DNA of 64,000 nucleotides from Tissierellia bacterium (GTDB lineage Bacteria > Bacillota > Clostridia > Tissierellales > Peptoniphilaceae). The notes under the pieces were generated by a model that was given only the letters and a program-made list of their open reading frames with translations, ran no database searches and had not been told where the DNA came from. Both the position numbers and the translations under genes were made by a program. The stretch lies in contig JAUMWX010000001.1 in the NCBI GenBank assembly GCA_030529425.1, positions 248,001-312,000 on the forward strand. Reading direction: 5' to 3'. Numbering within the stretch: the first letter of the stretch is position 1; the number at the start of each line of letters is the position of its first letter. Below, piece after piece: positions 35,697 through 44,046 of the stretch.

Positions 35697-37103
35697 ATGA
35701 AAAGAGAAACATTGCTTGATAAATTGAAAAAACTTAATAAAACTCCTTTGCATATGCCGGGACATAAGAGGAATTTAGCTTTGTTTGAAAAATATGAAGC
35801 AAGTATTCCGTTTGATATTGATATAACGGAAATACATAATTATGATGATTTGCATAATTCGGACGGAATATTAAAAGAAAGTATGGATGAGGCATCAAAA
35901 ATATGGGGAGTTGACAAAAGCTATTTTCTTGTTAACGGCTCAACAGGGGGGATTTTATCCGCCATATATGCTGCGAACGGTCGAAATTCTAAAATAATTG
36001 TAGCCAGAAATTGTCATAAATCAGTATATCATGCTATTGAGATTTTTAACTTGAAAACTGTTTTTGTAATGCCTGAAATAGACTTTGAAACAGGGATTTT
36101 ATCCAGGGTGTCACCTGAAAGCATAGAAGATGAAATACTTAAAAATATGGATGCAAAAAGTGTTATTATTACCAGTCCAACTTACGAGGGAATAATCTCG
36201 GATGTTTCAGAGATATCAAAAGTATGTCATAGATATGGCAAAATATTGATAGTTGATGAGGCACATGGAGCACACTTGAGTTTGTCAAAATATTTTACCG
36301 GCGGTGCGGTTGAAAGTGATGCTGATGTTGTGGTTCAAAGTTTACATAAAACTTTGCCATCACTTACTCAAACTGCAATTTTGCATACAAAGGGCAGAAT
36401 GATTGATCAAAAAAAACTTCAAAAGGGTTTGCAAATGTTTCAGACATCAAGTCCTTCATATGTTCTGATGTCTTCAATCGATTTATGTTTGGAGATGATT
36501 AAAAATAAAGAGTATTTTGAAAATTGGCATAAAATTTTGAAAGATTTTTATGCTATTACGGCTAATTTGACAAATATAAAAATACTTTTCACAGAGGATA
36601 ATCTATTTGATAAAAGTAAAATTGTAATATACCTTAAGAATACTATACTTAGCGGAAATATATTATCCCGAATTCTCAGAGACAAATATTCCATAGAGTT
36701 GGAAATGGAATCGATTAATTATTGTATTGCCATGACGGGTATGGGTGACGACATTAAAAGCATTGAAAAATTATCATCGGCGTTACTTGAGATTGATAAG
36801 TTGAATATTGCTAGGGAAAGCATAGATAATATATCTTATTACAATATGCCTAAAAAGAGTATTTCAATAAATGAAGCTTTGGAGTCCGAAAGAATTTATG
36901 TAGATTATGATAATGCAAAAGGAGAAATATGTGCGGAATATATATGGGCATACCCACCCGGAATTCCCTTGGTAGTTCCGGGTGAGGTTTTGGATGATAA
37001 TATTATAAATAATATGAAATTATATGCGGACAGCGGAATAGAACTTGTTCATTCATTTTCTACGGACGTGAAAAAAATATCTATTTGTATTGATAAAAAA
37101 TAA
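35697..37103 (+). CDS. Orn/Lys/Arg decarboxylase-family PLP protein
   Basis: PLP enzyme that decarboxylates a basic amino acid, giving a polyamine precursor. It has TPLHMPGHKRN near the start, VNGSTGGILSAI (PLP-phosphate loop), VDEAHGAHL and SLHKTLPSLTQTA, in which Lys binds PLP. The 468-residue length is the short form without the N-terminal wing domain, as in YaaO/SpeA of Firmicutes. Substrate cannot be read from the sequence. Ribosome site GAGGTA. Confidence 0.9.
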   Translation: MKRETLLDKLKKLNKTPLHMPGHKRNLALFEKYEASIPFDIDITEIHNYDDLHNSDGILKESMDEASKIWGVDKSYFLVNGSTGGILSAIYAANGRNSKIIVARNCHKSVYHAIEIFNLKTVFVMPEIDFETGILSRVSPESIEDEILKNMDAKSVIITSPTYEGIISDVSEISKVCHRYGKILIVDEAHGAHLSLSKYFTGGAVESDADVVVQSLHKTLPSLTQTAILHTKGRMIDQKKLQKGLQMFQTSSPSYVLMSSIDLCLEMIKNKEYFENWHKILKDFYAITANLTNIKILFTEDNLFDKSKIVIYLKNTILSGNILSRILRDKYSIELEMESINYCIAMTGMGDDIKSIEKLSSALLEIDKLNIARESIDNISYYNMPKKSISINEALESERIYVDYDNAKGEICAEYIWAYPPGIPLVVPGEVLDDNIINNMKLYADSGIELVHSFSTDVKKISICIDKK

Positions 37104-37145
37104 AATAAGTATTAGAATATAACTATCAAAAAACAGGAGAATAAA

Positions 37146-37427
37146 ATGTCAAGAATTAAAACTTTAGAAACAAGAAGTTTAATTGATTCTATGATTGACG
37201 GAGGATGTGGAGAGTGTCAAACATCGTGTCAATCCGCTTGCAAAACATCATGTGGAGTTGCGAATCAACCCTGTGAATCCGGCAAAAGCGGTAGGATCAG
37301 AACTTTGAACACAAGAAGTCTTTTTGCCAGTATAGCTGACGGCGGGTGCGGGGAATGTCAAACATCATGTCAGTCTGCCTGCAAAACATCATGTGGAGTT
37401 GCAAATCAACCCTGCGAAAAACATTAA
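37146..37427 (+). CDS. SCIFF-family ranthipeptide precursor, tandemly duplicated
   Basis: Precursor of a ribosomally made, thioether-bridged peptide (six cysteines in forty-five residues). Here the 93-residue product contains two full SCIFF units. Unit 1 has Cys 21, 24, 28, 32, 36 and 43; unit 2 has Cys 68, 71, 75, 79, 83 and 90, an exact offset of 47. The shared core is CGECQTSCQSACKTSC then GVANQPCE; the leaders are RIKTLETRSL and RIRTLNTRSL. Typical SCIFF peptides have a single unit. At the DNA level the two cores differ mostly at synonymous positions, so the copy is not recent. The maturase follows after 54 nt. Ribosome site AGGAG. Confidence 0.95.
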   Translation: MSRIKTLETRSLIDSMIDGGCGECQTSCQSACKTSCGVANQPCESGKSGRIRTLNTRSLFASIADGGCGECQTSCQSACKTSCGVANQPCEKH

Positions 37428-37441
37428 TAGTACATATGACG

Positions 37442-37467
37442 GGACCGCCGAAGTTCGGAGGTCCTTT
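37442..37467 (+). terminator. Hairpin between SCIFF gene and maturase
   Basis: GGACC/GGTCC outer stem and CCGAA/TTCGG inner stem (37442-37464) followed by only TTT. It is likely a partial terminator, letting the precursor exceed the enzyme. Confidence 0.65.
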
Positions 37468-37481
37468 GTCGTGGAGGGAAT

Positions 37482-38846
37482 ATGATCCATCAATATAAAT
37501 TAAATGGTTACAATATAGTATTGGACGTGTATAGCGGAAGTATTCATGCGGTAGATGAGGTTGCGTATGAAATGATTTCGCTTTACGACAAAATGAAAAA
37601 AGAAGAAGTATTAAATGAGATAAAAAACAGATTTATAAAACTAAATTTATCAGAAGAAGAGATTTTAGAGTGTTATGATGACATCACCTACTTAAAAAAG
37701 AACTCAATGTTATTTACTGAAGATTTATATAGGGATTTTAAGCCCAAAATAAGTGAAAATCCGGTAGTGAAAGCCATGTGTCTTCATGTTGCCCATACAT
37801 GTAATTTGGCTTGTGAATACTGTTTTGCAAAACAGGGAAGGTACCAGGGAAAAGATTCAATAATGAGCTATGAAGTAGGAAAACAAGCTCTGGACTTTCT
37901 TGTTAAAAACTCAGGTAACAGGAGAAATTTAGAGGTGGATTTTTTCGGAGGAGAACCTCTTCTTAATTGGGATGTAGTCAAAAAACTTGTAGAATATGGG
38001 AGAAGTTTGGAAAAGGAGTATAATAAGAATTTTCGGTTTACTCTTACGACAAACGGAATTTTGATAAATGATGATGTTATAGAATTTTCAAACAGGGAAA
38101 TGCATAATGTGGTTCTTTCGTTAGACGGTCGAAAGGCAGTTAACGACAGGTTTCGTAAAAATATTTCGGGAAAAGGCAGTTATGATGTTATTGTTCCGAA
38201 ATTCCAAAAACTTGTTGAGAGAAGAAATGGTGAGGGGTACTATATAAGAGGAACTTTTACCCACTACAATACGGATTTTACAAATGACATTTTACATATG
38301 GCTGACCTTGGATTTGATCAACTGAGCATGGAACCCGTAATATCCGATCCGAATGAACCGAGTGCCTTAAAAGACGAAGATTTACCTATTTTATTTGATC
38401 AATATGAATTATTGGCAAAAGAAATGCTTCGTAGAGAGCGAGAAGGGAAAGCTTTCACATTTTATCACTATATGATAAATCTTGAAAACGGACCTTGTAT
38501 TCACAAGAGAGTAGTTGGTTGCGGTTCGGGGACGGAATATCTTGCAGTAACTCCTAATGGGGAGCTTTATCCATGTCACCAATTTGTTAATGACAAGGAA
38601 TTTTGCATGGGGAATGTATGGGAAGGCATAAAGAGACCGGACCTACACAAAAAGTTTGGGCAGTGTAATGTTTATTCCCGAGAGGAATGTTCGGATTGTT
38701 GGGCAAAATTGTACTGTTCCGGAGGCTGTGCCGCAAATTCCTATCATGCAACGGGGGATATAAAAGGGGTATATGAATATGGTTGTTCATTATTCCGAAA
38801 GAGAATTGAATGTGCTATCATGATGAAAGTTGCAAAACAAAATTAA
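37482..38846 (+). CDS. scfB: SCIFF maturase, radical SAM/SPASM enzyme
   Basis: Forms sulfur-to-carbon thioether links between Cys and Thr in SCIFF peptides, using SAM and iron-sulfur clusters. It has an N-terminal precursor-recognition (RRE-like) region (about 1-90, with DVYSGSIHAVDEVAYEM), the radical SAM core with CNLACEYC (C107, C111, C114), and a C-terminal SPASM region with Cys in ECSDCWAKLYCSGGC and YGCSLF. Length 454 is typical. It is encoded with its substrate. Confidence 0.95.
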   Translation: MIHQYKLNGYNIVLDVYSGSIHAVDEVAYEMISLYDKMKKEEVLNEIKNRFIKLNLSEEEILECYDDITYLKKNSMLFTEDLYRDFKPKISENPVVKAMCLHVAHTCNLACEYCFAKQGRYQGKDSIMSYEVGKQALDFLVKNSGNRRNLEVDFFGGEPLLNWDVVKKLVEYGRSLEKEYNKNFRFTLTTNGILINDDVIEFSNREMHNVVLSLDGRKAVNDRFRKNISGKGSYDVIVPKFQKLVERRNGEGYYIRGTFTHYNTDFTNDILHMADLGFDQLSMEPVISDPNEPSALKDEDLPILFDQYELLAKEMLRREREGKAFTFYHYMINLENGPCIHKRVVGCGSGTEYLAVTPNGELYPCHQFVNDKEFCMGNVWEGIKRPDLHKKFGQCNVYSREECSDCWAKLYCSGGCAANSYHATGDIKGVYEYGCSLFRKRIECAIMMKVAKQN

Positions 38847-38939
38847 ATAAATCAAAATAATGTTTAGTAAATTTATAAATGGATATATATAGTCCGAGTA
38901 ATAAAAAAGATTACTTTAAAGTTAAATTAGGAGAGGATT

Positions 38940-39374
38940 ATGAGTTTATTAGAAAAAAGAAAAGAGTATTTAGCTAATGCATTTGTATTAGTTCCGAAAT
39001 TACACAATTTACATTGGAATGTGGTAGGACAGGAGTTTGTTCAACTACACAATTTTACAGAAGGACTATATGATGAATTTTTTGAAAAATATGACGCAAT
39101 TGCAGAAGCTTTAAAGATGGAAGGAATTTTTCCTCCTGTAAAATTATCAGAATATGCAGAGCTTGCTTCTGTAAAAGAATTGGAATCTAAAAAGTTTTCA
39201 ACTATGGAAGTTCTTGAAGAAGTAAAGAAGGATTTAGAGTTGATGAAAGATCTTGCTACTGAAATCAGATCATTGGCTGATGAAGCGGGACATTTCCTAC
39301 TAGTTGCAGATATGGAAGGCGATATCGCCGGATATACAAAGCATATTTGGTTCTTACAATCAATTTTAGGTTAG
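38940..39374 (+). CDS. dps: Dps-family ferritin-like protein
   Basis: Forms a 12-subunit shell that stores iron and can shield DNA from peroxide. The 144-residue product has the ferroxidase ligands of the family: LHNLHWNVVGQEFVQLHNFTE and EFFEKYDAIAEAL (His, His, Asp, Glu). The N-terminus is short, with no basic DNA-binding tail. Ribosome site GGAGAGG. Single-gene unit with terminator. Confidence 0.92.
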   Translation: MSLLEKRKEYLANAFVLVPKLHNLHWNVVGQEFVQLHNFTEGLYDEFFEKYDAIAEALKMEGIFPPVKLSEYAELASVKELESKKFSTMEVLEEVKKDLELMKDLATEIRSLADEAGHFLLVADMEGDIAGYTKHIWFLQSILG

Positions 39375-39381
39375 TAAATTA

Positions 39382-39405
39382 GAGACCGTGAGGTCTCTTT
39401 TTTTA
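39382..39405 (+). terminator. Terminator of dps
   Basis: AGAGACC / GGTCTCT stem with GTGA loop, then T7. Confidence 0.88.
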
Positions 39406-39501
39406 TCAGCTGTCAAGATTTTTCAAGATCTTACGCGATAAATGAAAGCGGATTTATTTTTGTAAACTGCGAAGTCGGATTATTTTATAAAGAAATATGG
39501 C

Positions 39502-39522
39502 TTTTATCATCGGATGATAAAA
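39502..39522. other. 21-bp perfect dyad
   Basis: TTTTATCATC (39502-39511), one central G, GATGATAAAA (39513-39522). It lies in the gap between the dps and adhE 3' ends and touches the adhE terminator. It has the shape of an operator but no promoter is visible beside it. Confidence 0.5.
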
Positions 39523-39552
39523 ATAAAACGGACTTATGCCCGTTTTATTTTT
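39520..39552 (-). terminator. Terminator of adhE
   Basis: AAAATAAAACGG (39520-39531) pairs with CCGTTTTATTTT (39540-39551), 8-nt loop, T-rich in the leftward direction. Confidence 0.8.
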
Positions 39553-39561
39553 ATATTTAGT

Positions 39562-42153
39562 TTATACTCCTTCATATGCCTTCCATAGAATTTCTTTCAA
39601 TTCTTCAACAAGAGGCTCTTTAGGATTTGCTGTCGTACATTGATCCAAATAAGCCAATTCAGCCAATCTGTCGACTTTTTCAGCAAACTCTTCTCTGCTT
39701 ACACCATGGGATTTTATACTTAAATCCATTTCCAAATCTTTAGCCAATTTTATGATTTCTTGAACAAGAGCTTCAACAAGTTCTTCTGTAGAATTTCCCT
39801 TCAGTTCAAGCATTTTTGCTATTTTTGCATAGTCTTCATCAGCTCTGAAATATTCATATTTTGCCCAAATTTGAGTTTTTCCGTCATTCTTTGAGTTGTA
39901 TCTTATGACATGTGGAAGTAAAATAGCATTTGCTCTTCCGTGAGGTATTCCGAATTCTCCTCCTATTTTATGAGCGATTGAATGATTTATTCCCAAAAAC
40001 GCATTTGCGAATGCCATACCAGCAACTGTAGCTGCATTGTGAACAGCTTCTTTTGACGCATGAGATGTAGTGTGGTATGAATTTCTCAATTCCTTGAATA
40101 TCAGTTCGATGGCTTGCAAGCTTTGTCCTCTGGTAAAGTCGGATGCCATTACAGATACGAAAGATTCAATTGCATGAGTAAGTACATCCATACCCGTATC
40201 CGCAACCATTGATTTTGGTAAAGTATAAGTGAATTGAGGATCTACAATTGCCACTGTCGGAGTGATTGAGTAATCCGCTATAGGATATTTAATATGTGTT
40301 TTTGAATCGGTGATTACCGCGAAAGGAGTTACTTCAGATCCTGTTCCCGATGTTGTAGGAATACATACAAGTTGACATTTTTCTCCTAAATCGGGAATTT
40401 TATATGCTCTTTTTCTTATATCCAAAAACTTTTGTTTTGCGTTAAAGAAGTTAACTTCAGGTCTCTCATACATAAGCCACATCATTTTTGCGGCGTCCAT
40501 TGCGGAACCTCCTCCAAGTGCGATAATTGTATCGGGTTCAAATGCACGAATTTTTAGGAGACCTCTTTCAACGGTATCCGTTGTAGGGTCTGGCTCTACA
40601 TCCGAGAACATCTCGATTTTCACTTCATTCGCCCTTCTTCCCAGTATTTCAAAAATTCTGTTTGAAAGACCGAACTTTACCATTCCCGGATCGGTTACAA
40701 TCACAACTCTATTTACATTCGGCATTTTTTCCAAGTATCTGATAGCATTCTTTTCAAAATATAGTTTTGAAGGAAGTTTTTGCCATTGCATATTATTTCT
40801 CCTCTTCGCAATCGTTTTAATGTTAAGTAGATGTTTTACGGTTACATTCTCGCATATGGAGTTTCTTCCGTAAGAACCGCATCCAAGTGTCAATGAAGGA
40901 GTCATTTCGTTGTATAAATCTCCGACACCTCCTATTGAAGACGGACTGTTAACAAGAATTCTGCAAGCGTCCATTTCCATCGCGAATCTTTCGATTATGT
41001 CGTTATTTCCTCCGAAAGTATGGATTGAAGCGGAGTGTCCTTTTCCGTTCAATTCAAGCATTTGTTTTGATTTCTTAAATCCGTCTTCCAAAGAATTGGA
41101 TTTGATGAATGCTAAAACAGGAGATAACTTTTCTCTTGTAAGAGGATTTTGAGGACCTATCGAGTCAACTTCGGCAATCAGTACTTTTGTATTTACAGGG
41201 ACTTCAATACCGGCTAATTTTGCGATTTCCATTGCGGATTTTCCGACAATATGTGCTCTCGCTCCGCTCTTGTCATCATTTATAACGGCTTCCTCCAATT
41301 TAATAATTTCATTTTTAGGCACGAAATAACCGCCGTTTTTTGTAAACTCTTTTTTAACTTCTTTATAGATTTCCTGATCACATATTACCGCCTGTTCTGA
41401 AGCGCAAATCATACCGTTGTCAAATGTTTTGGACACGATTAAATCATTTACCGCTCTTCTGATGTCCGTACTTTTTTCAAAATACGCGGGTACATTTCCG
41501 GCACCTACCCCCAATGCCGGCTTCCCGGTTGAATAAGCGGCGGCTACCATAGAATTTCCTCCGGTAGCTAAAGTTATAGATACGCCTTCGTGATGCAATA
41601 ATTCATGTGTTGCCTCCATTGAAGGATTTTCAACCCACTGGATACAATTTTTAGGAGCACCCGCCTTAAGAGCGGCATCATAAAGTGTTTTTGCCGCCAA
41701 CGAAGAACATTTTTGTGCGCTCGGATGAAACGAAAATATGATCGGATTTCTGGTCATAATTGAAATAATTATTTTGAACATTACCGTTGAAGTGGGATTT
41801 GTTACCGGTGTAACCCCGCAAACAACCCCTATGGGGGATGCAACCTTTATAATTCCGGTCTGCATATCTCTTTCAATTACACCCACCGTTTTGCTATATT
41901 TTATTGAATGCCATACAGTTTCCGTTGCAAACAGATTTTTGATACATTTGTCTTCAAAAACTCCTCTTTGAGTTTCTTCAACGGCGGCTTTAGCAAGTTC
42001 CATATGTTTATCAATTCCCGCCATAACCATCGCATGAACAATTTCATTCACTTTTTCCTGATCAAAACTCATCATATCTTGTAAAGCTATATTGGCTTTT
42101 TCTACAAGCAGATTAATTTCTTCTTTTACTGTTAATTTTTCTTTTTTAACCAT
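39562..42153 (-). CDS. adhE: Bifunctional acetaldehyde-CoA/alcohol dehydrogenase AdhE
   Basis: Reduces acetyl-CoA to acetaldehyde and then ethanol, regenerating NAD+ in fermentation; assembles into spirosomes. The N-terminal aldehyde dehydrogenase part (about 1-440) has DNGMICASEQAV with the catalytic Cys; the C-terminal iron-dependent alcohol dehydrogenase part (about 450-863) has GGGSAMDAAK and the iron-binding His in GINHSIAHKIG and IPHGRANA. I start at the ATG at 42153 (MVKKEKLTV), with GGAGG 5 nt upstream; the TTG four codons earlier overlaps that site. Rex-like boxes lie in the promoter. Confidence 0.97.
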   Translation of the reverse strand: MVKKEKLTVKEEINLLVEKANIALQDMMSFDQEKVNEIVHAMVMAGIDKHMELAKAAVEETQRGVFEDKCIKNLFATETVWHSIKYSKTVGVIERDMQTGIIKVASPIGVVCGVTPVTNPTSTVMFKIIISIMTRNPIIFSFHPSAQKCSSLAAKTLYDAALKAGAPKNCIQWVENPSMEATHELLHHEGVSITLATGGNSMVAAAYSTGKPALGVGAGNVPAYFEKSTDIRRAVNDLIVSKTFDNGMICASEQAVICDQEIYKEVKKEFTKNGGYFVPKNEIIKLEEAVINDDKSGARAHIVGKSAMEIAKLAGIEVPVNTKVLIAEVDSIGPQNPLTREKLSPVLAFIKSNSLEDGFKKSKQMLELNGKGHSASIHTFGGNNDIIERFAMEMDACRILVNSPSSIGGVGDLYNEMTPSLTLGCGSYGRNSICENVTVKHLLNIKTIAKRRNNMQWQKLPSKLYFEKNAIRYLEKMPNVNRVVIVTDPGMVKFGLSNRIFEILGRRANEVKIEMFSDVEPDPTTDTVERGLLKIRAFEPDTIIALGGGSAMDAAKMMWLMYERPEVNFFNAKQKFLDIRKRAYKIPDLGEKCQLVCIPTTSGTGSEVTPFAVITDSKTHIKYPIADYSITPTVAIVDPQFTYTLPKSMVADTGMDVLTHAIESFVSVMASDFTRGQSLQAIELIFKELRNSYHTTSHASKEAVHNAATVAGMAFANAFLGINHSIAHKIGGEFGIPHGRANAILLPHVIRYNSKNDGKTQIWAKYEYFRADEDYAKIAKMLELKGNSTEELVEALVQEIIKLAKDLEMDLSIKSHGVSREEFAEKVDRLAELAYLDQCTTANPKEPLVEELKEILWKAYEGV

Positions 42154-42165
42154 GATTTCCTCCAA

Positions 42166-42206
42166 ATGTTATATGATTAACAATATAAATGATAAACGAT
42201 TAACAA
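42166..42206 (-). promoter_or_regulatory. Two Rex-like operator boxes upstream of adhE
   Basis: Box 1 at 42166-42183 (ATGTTAT-ATGA-TTAACAA) and box 2 at 42189-42206 (ATGATAA-ACGA-TTAACAA) each match TTGTTAA-N4-TTAACAA at 12 of 14 positions. Centres are 23 nt apart. A weaker third copy lies at 42224-42241. The redox repressor Rex typically controls adhE in Firmicutes. Confidence 0.6.
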
Positions 42207-42217
42207 TATTTTGTAAA
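42189..42217 (-). promoter_or_regulatory. Promoter of adhE
   Basis: Read leftward: TTTACA (42212-42217), 17-nt spacer, TATCAT (42189-42194). The -10 is inside Rex box 2. Confidence 0.55.
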
Positions 42218-42410
42218 GTAAATATGTTAAATTATTGACTATTTATTAAATATTTGTATCAGATGAAGAACAGTTCATTATTAAAACTGTGAAATAATTA
42301 CTAAATGTTTTCAAATATGCTTTTTTCATATAAAATCATAATGAGAGATTTTACAAAAAAAATATGAAAGGATATCAATTTTATTCTTAAAATTGATTTT
42401 AATAAGTTCT

Positions 42411-43328
42411 ATGGATAATTTTGTATTAATTAAATTCTATTTAGATCGAAAATGGGATGATTTCATACAGTCCAATATATATAATTTTGAGAACATTGGA
42501 TTTGAGGTGGATGATCCCGCTGAAAAATTGGAAATAATAAAGGAACTGCCAAAGTGGGAAGTGTCGGATTTGCATTTTGAGGATGATGGGAAAATAAGAT
42601 ACGGAGTATATTTTTCGGATGACGAATCCGGAATTATTGAATCCACGAGGTTAATTTTGTTTTTGAGAGATAGTATCCCCAATTTTGAGTTCGAAAAATT
42701 ATTGATTGATAATTCAAATTGGGAAGAGGAATGGAAAAGATCATATAGGAGCTTTACAATCGGGCACAATATTTTAGTGAAACCGAGTTGGGAAGAAGTA
42801 AGAGATGATAAAAAGTACATTATTGAAATAGATCCTAAAATGGCATTCGGAACCGGAACTCACGAGACCACATCAATGTGTATGGAATATGTGGAAGATG
42901 ATGATTTTACCGATAAAAAGATCTTGGATATCGGGTGCGGCACGGGGATTTTGGCTATTCTATCCAGCAAGCTTAATGCCAAAAAAATTATGGCTTGTGA
43001 TATAGACGAGCTTGCCATCGAATCTGCAAAAGAAAATTCCGTAATAAATCACACTGAAAATATAGAAGTTTTTTACAGCGACTTGTTTTCGAAGGTTGAC
43101 GGAAAGTTTGATGTCATATTTGCCAATATTTTAGCGGAAATATTGGTTGTGATGATATCCGATGTTGACAAATATTTGGAAGAAGGCGGAAGAATGATTC
43201 TTTCCGGAATTGTGGAAGGAAGAGAAAAAATTGTCGAAGATGCCCTTGAAGAACATGGCTTCAAAGTTGTTGATAAAATTAAGAAAAATGAATGGTATCT
43301 GATAACTGCGGAGAGGAAAGATGTATAG
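42411..43328 (+). CDS. prmA: Ribosomal protein L11 methyltransferase
   Basis: SAM-dependent methylation of ribosomal protein L11. It has the PrmA core: VKPSWEE, IDPKMAFGTGTHETTSMC, the SAM motif ILDIGCGTGILAILSSK and FANILAEIL. About 305 residues, as usual. The start is uncertain. ATG at 42411 and TTG at 42393 both lack a nearby ribosome site; AAAGGA at 42368-42373 is followed 5 nt later... by an in-frame ATT at 42378. A hairpin (ATCAATTTT/AAAATTGAT) lies between that site and the ATG. It overlaps rsmE by 8 nt. Confidence 0.92.
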   Translation: MDNFVLIKFYLDRKWDDFIQSNIYNFENIGFEVDDPAEKLEIIKELPKWEVSDLHFEDDGKIRYGVYFSDDESGIIESTRLILFLRDSIPNFEFEKLLIDNSNWEEEWKRSYRSFTIGHNILVKPSWEEVRDDKKYIIEIDPKMAFGTGTHETTSMCMEYVEDDDFTDKKILDIGCGTGILAILSSKLNAKKIMACDIDELAIESAKENSVINHTENIEVFYSDLFSKVDGKFDVIFANILAEILVVMISDVDKYLEEGGRMILSGIVEGREKIVEDALEEHGFKVVDKIKKNEWYLITAERKDV

Positions 43329-44046
43329 ATTTTTTGAAGATGTTTCAGCTCGAAACGGTGATTACATCTATTTGTCGGATAAAAATTCTCATCATCTTTT
43401 TAAGGTTTTAAGAGTTGAAGAGGATGAAAAATTTGAAATAGTAATAGATGGTAACATATTTACGGTATTGGCTGATATGGAAGAAATCGGGAAATGTAAA
43501 ATTATCGGTGAGCATCGGGATACGGACATGAAGGTATATATACATCTTTATCAAGGATTGCCGAAGTCGGATAAGCTGGAATTGATTATTCAGAAAACAT
43601 GCGAGTTGGGAGTTTCGGAAATCACTCCGTTTAACAGTTCAAGAACCGTGGTAAAATGGGACAAAAAGAAGGAAGATAAAAAACTTTCAAGATATGTAGA
43701 GATTGCGGAAAGTGCCTCAAAGCAATCTAAACGAAATCGAATTCCGAAGATTAACCCGTCAGTATCATTTGATGAAATGTGTTCAAAAATAGAGGGAGAG
43801 ATGACTATTTTGGCTTATGAAAATGATGGACAAAGCTTAAAGAAAACACTTAACACGGATTACAAGAAAATTAGTTTAATTATCGGACCTGAGGGCGGAT
43901 TTTCTGAAGAAGAGGTTAAAAAATTAAAGAAACATAATGCGAAGGTCGTAAATCTTGGCAGAAGGATTTTGCGTACCGAGACGGCCGCCATTGTTTTGAC
44001 GGCGTTAATACAGTATGAAATTGGAGATTTAGATGAAAAAGTATAA
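43321..44046 (+). CDS. rsmE: 16S rRNA (uracil-1498-N3)-methyltransferase
   Basis: SPOUT-family enzyme methylating U1498 of 16S rRNA. The 241-residue product has a PUA-like N-terminus, then the SPOUT core with QKTCELGVSEITPF, SSRTVVKW, the trefoil knot LIIGPEGGFSEEEV and LGRRILRTETAAIV. Overlaps prmA by 8 nt and mtaB by 14 nt, so the three are one operon. Confidence 0.95.
   Translation: MYRFFEDVSARNGDYIYLSDKNSHHLFKVLRVEEDEKFEIVIDGNIFTVLADMEEIGKCKIIGEHRDTDMKVYIHLYQGLPKSDKLELIIQKTCELGVSEITPFNSSRTVVKWDKKKEDKKLSRYVEIAESASKQSKRNRIPKINPSVSFDEMCSKIEGEMTILAYENDGQSLKKTLNTDYKKISLIIGPEGGFSEEEVKKLKKHNAKVVNLGRRILRTETAAIVLTALIQYEIGDLDEKV

Noticed and set aside
38847..38939. PerR or Fur box upstream of dps
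   Set aside because: AT-rich stretches only; no dyad close to the known consensus.
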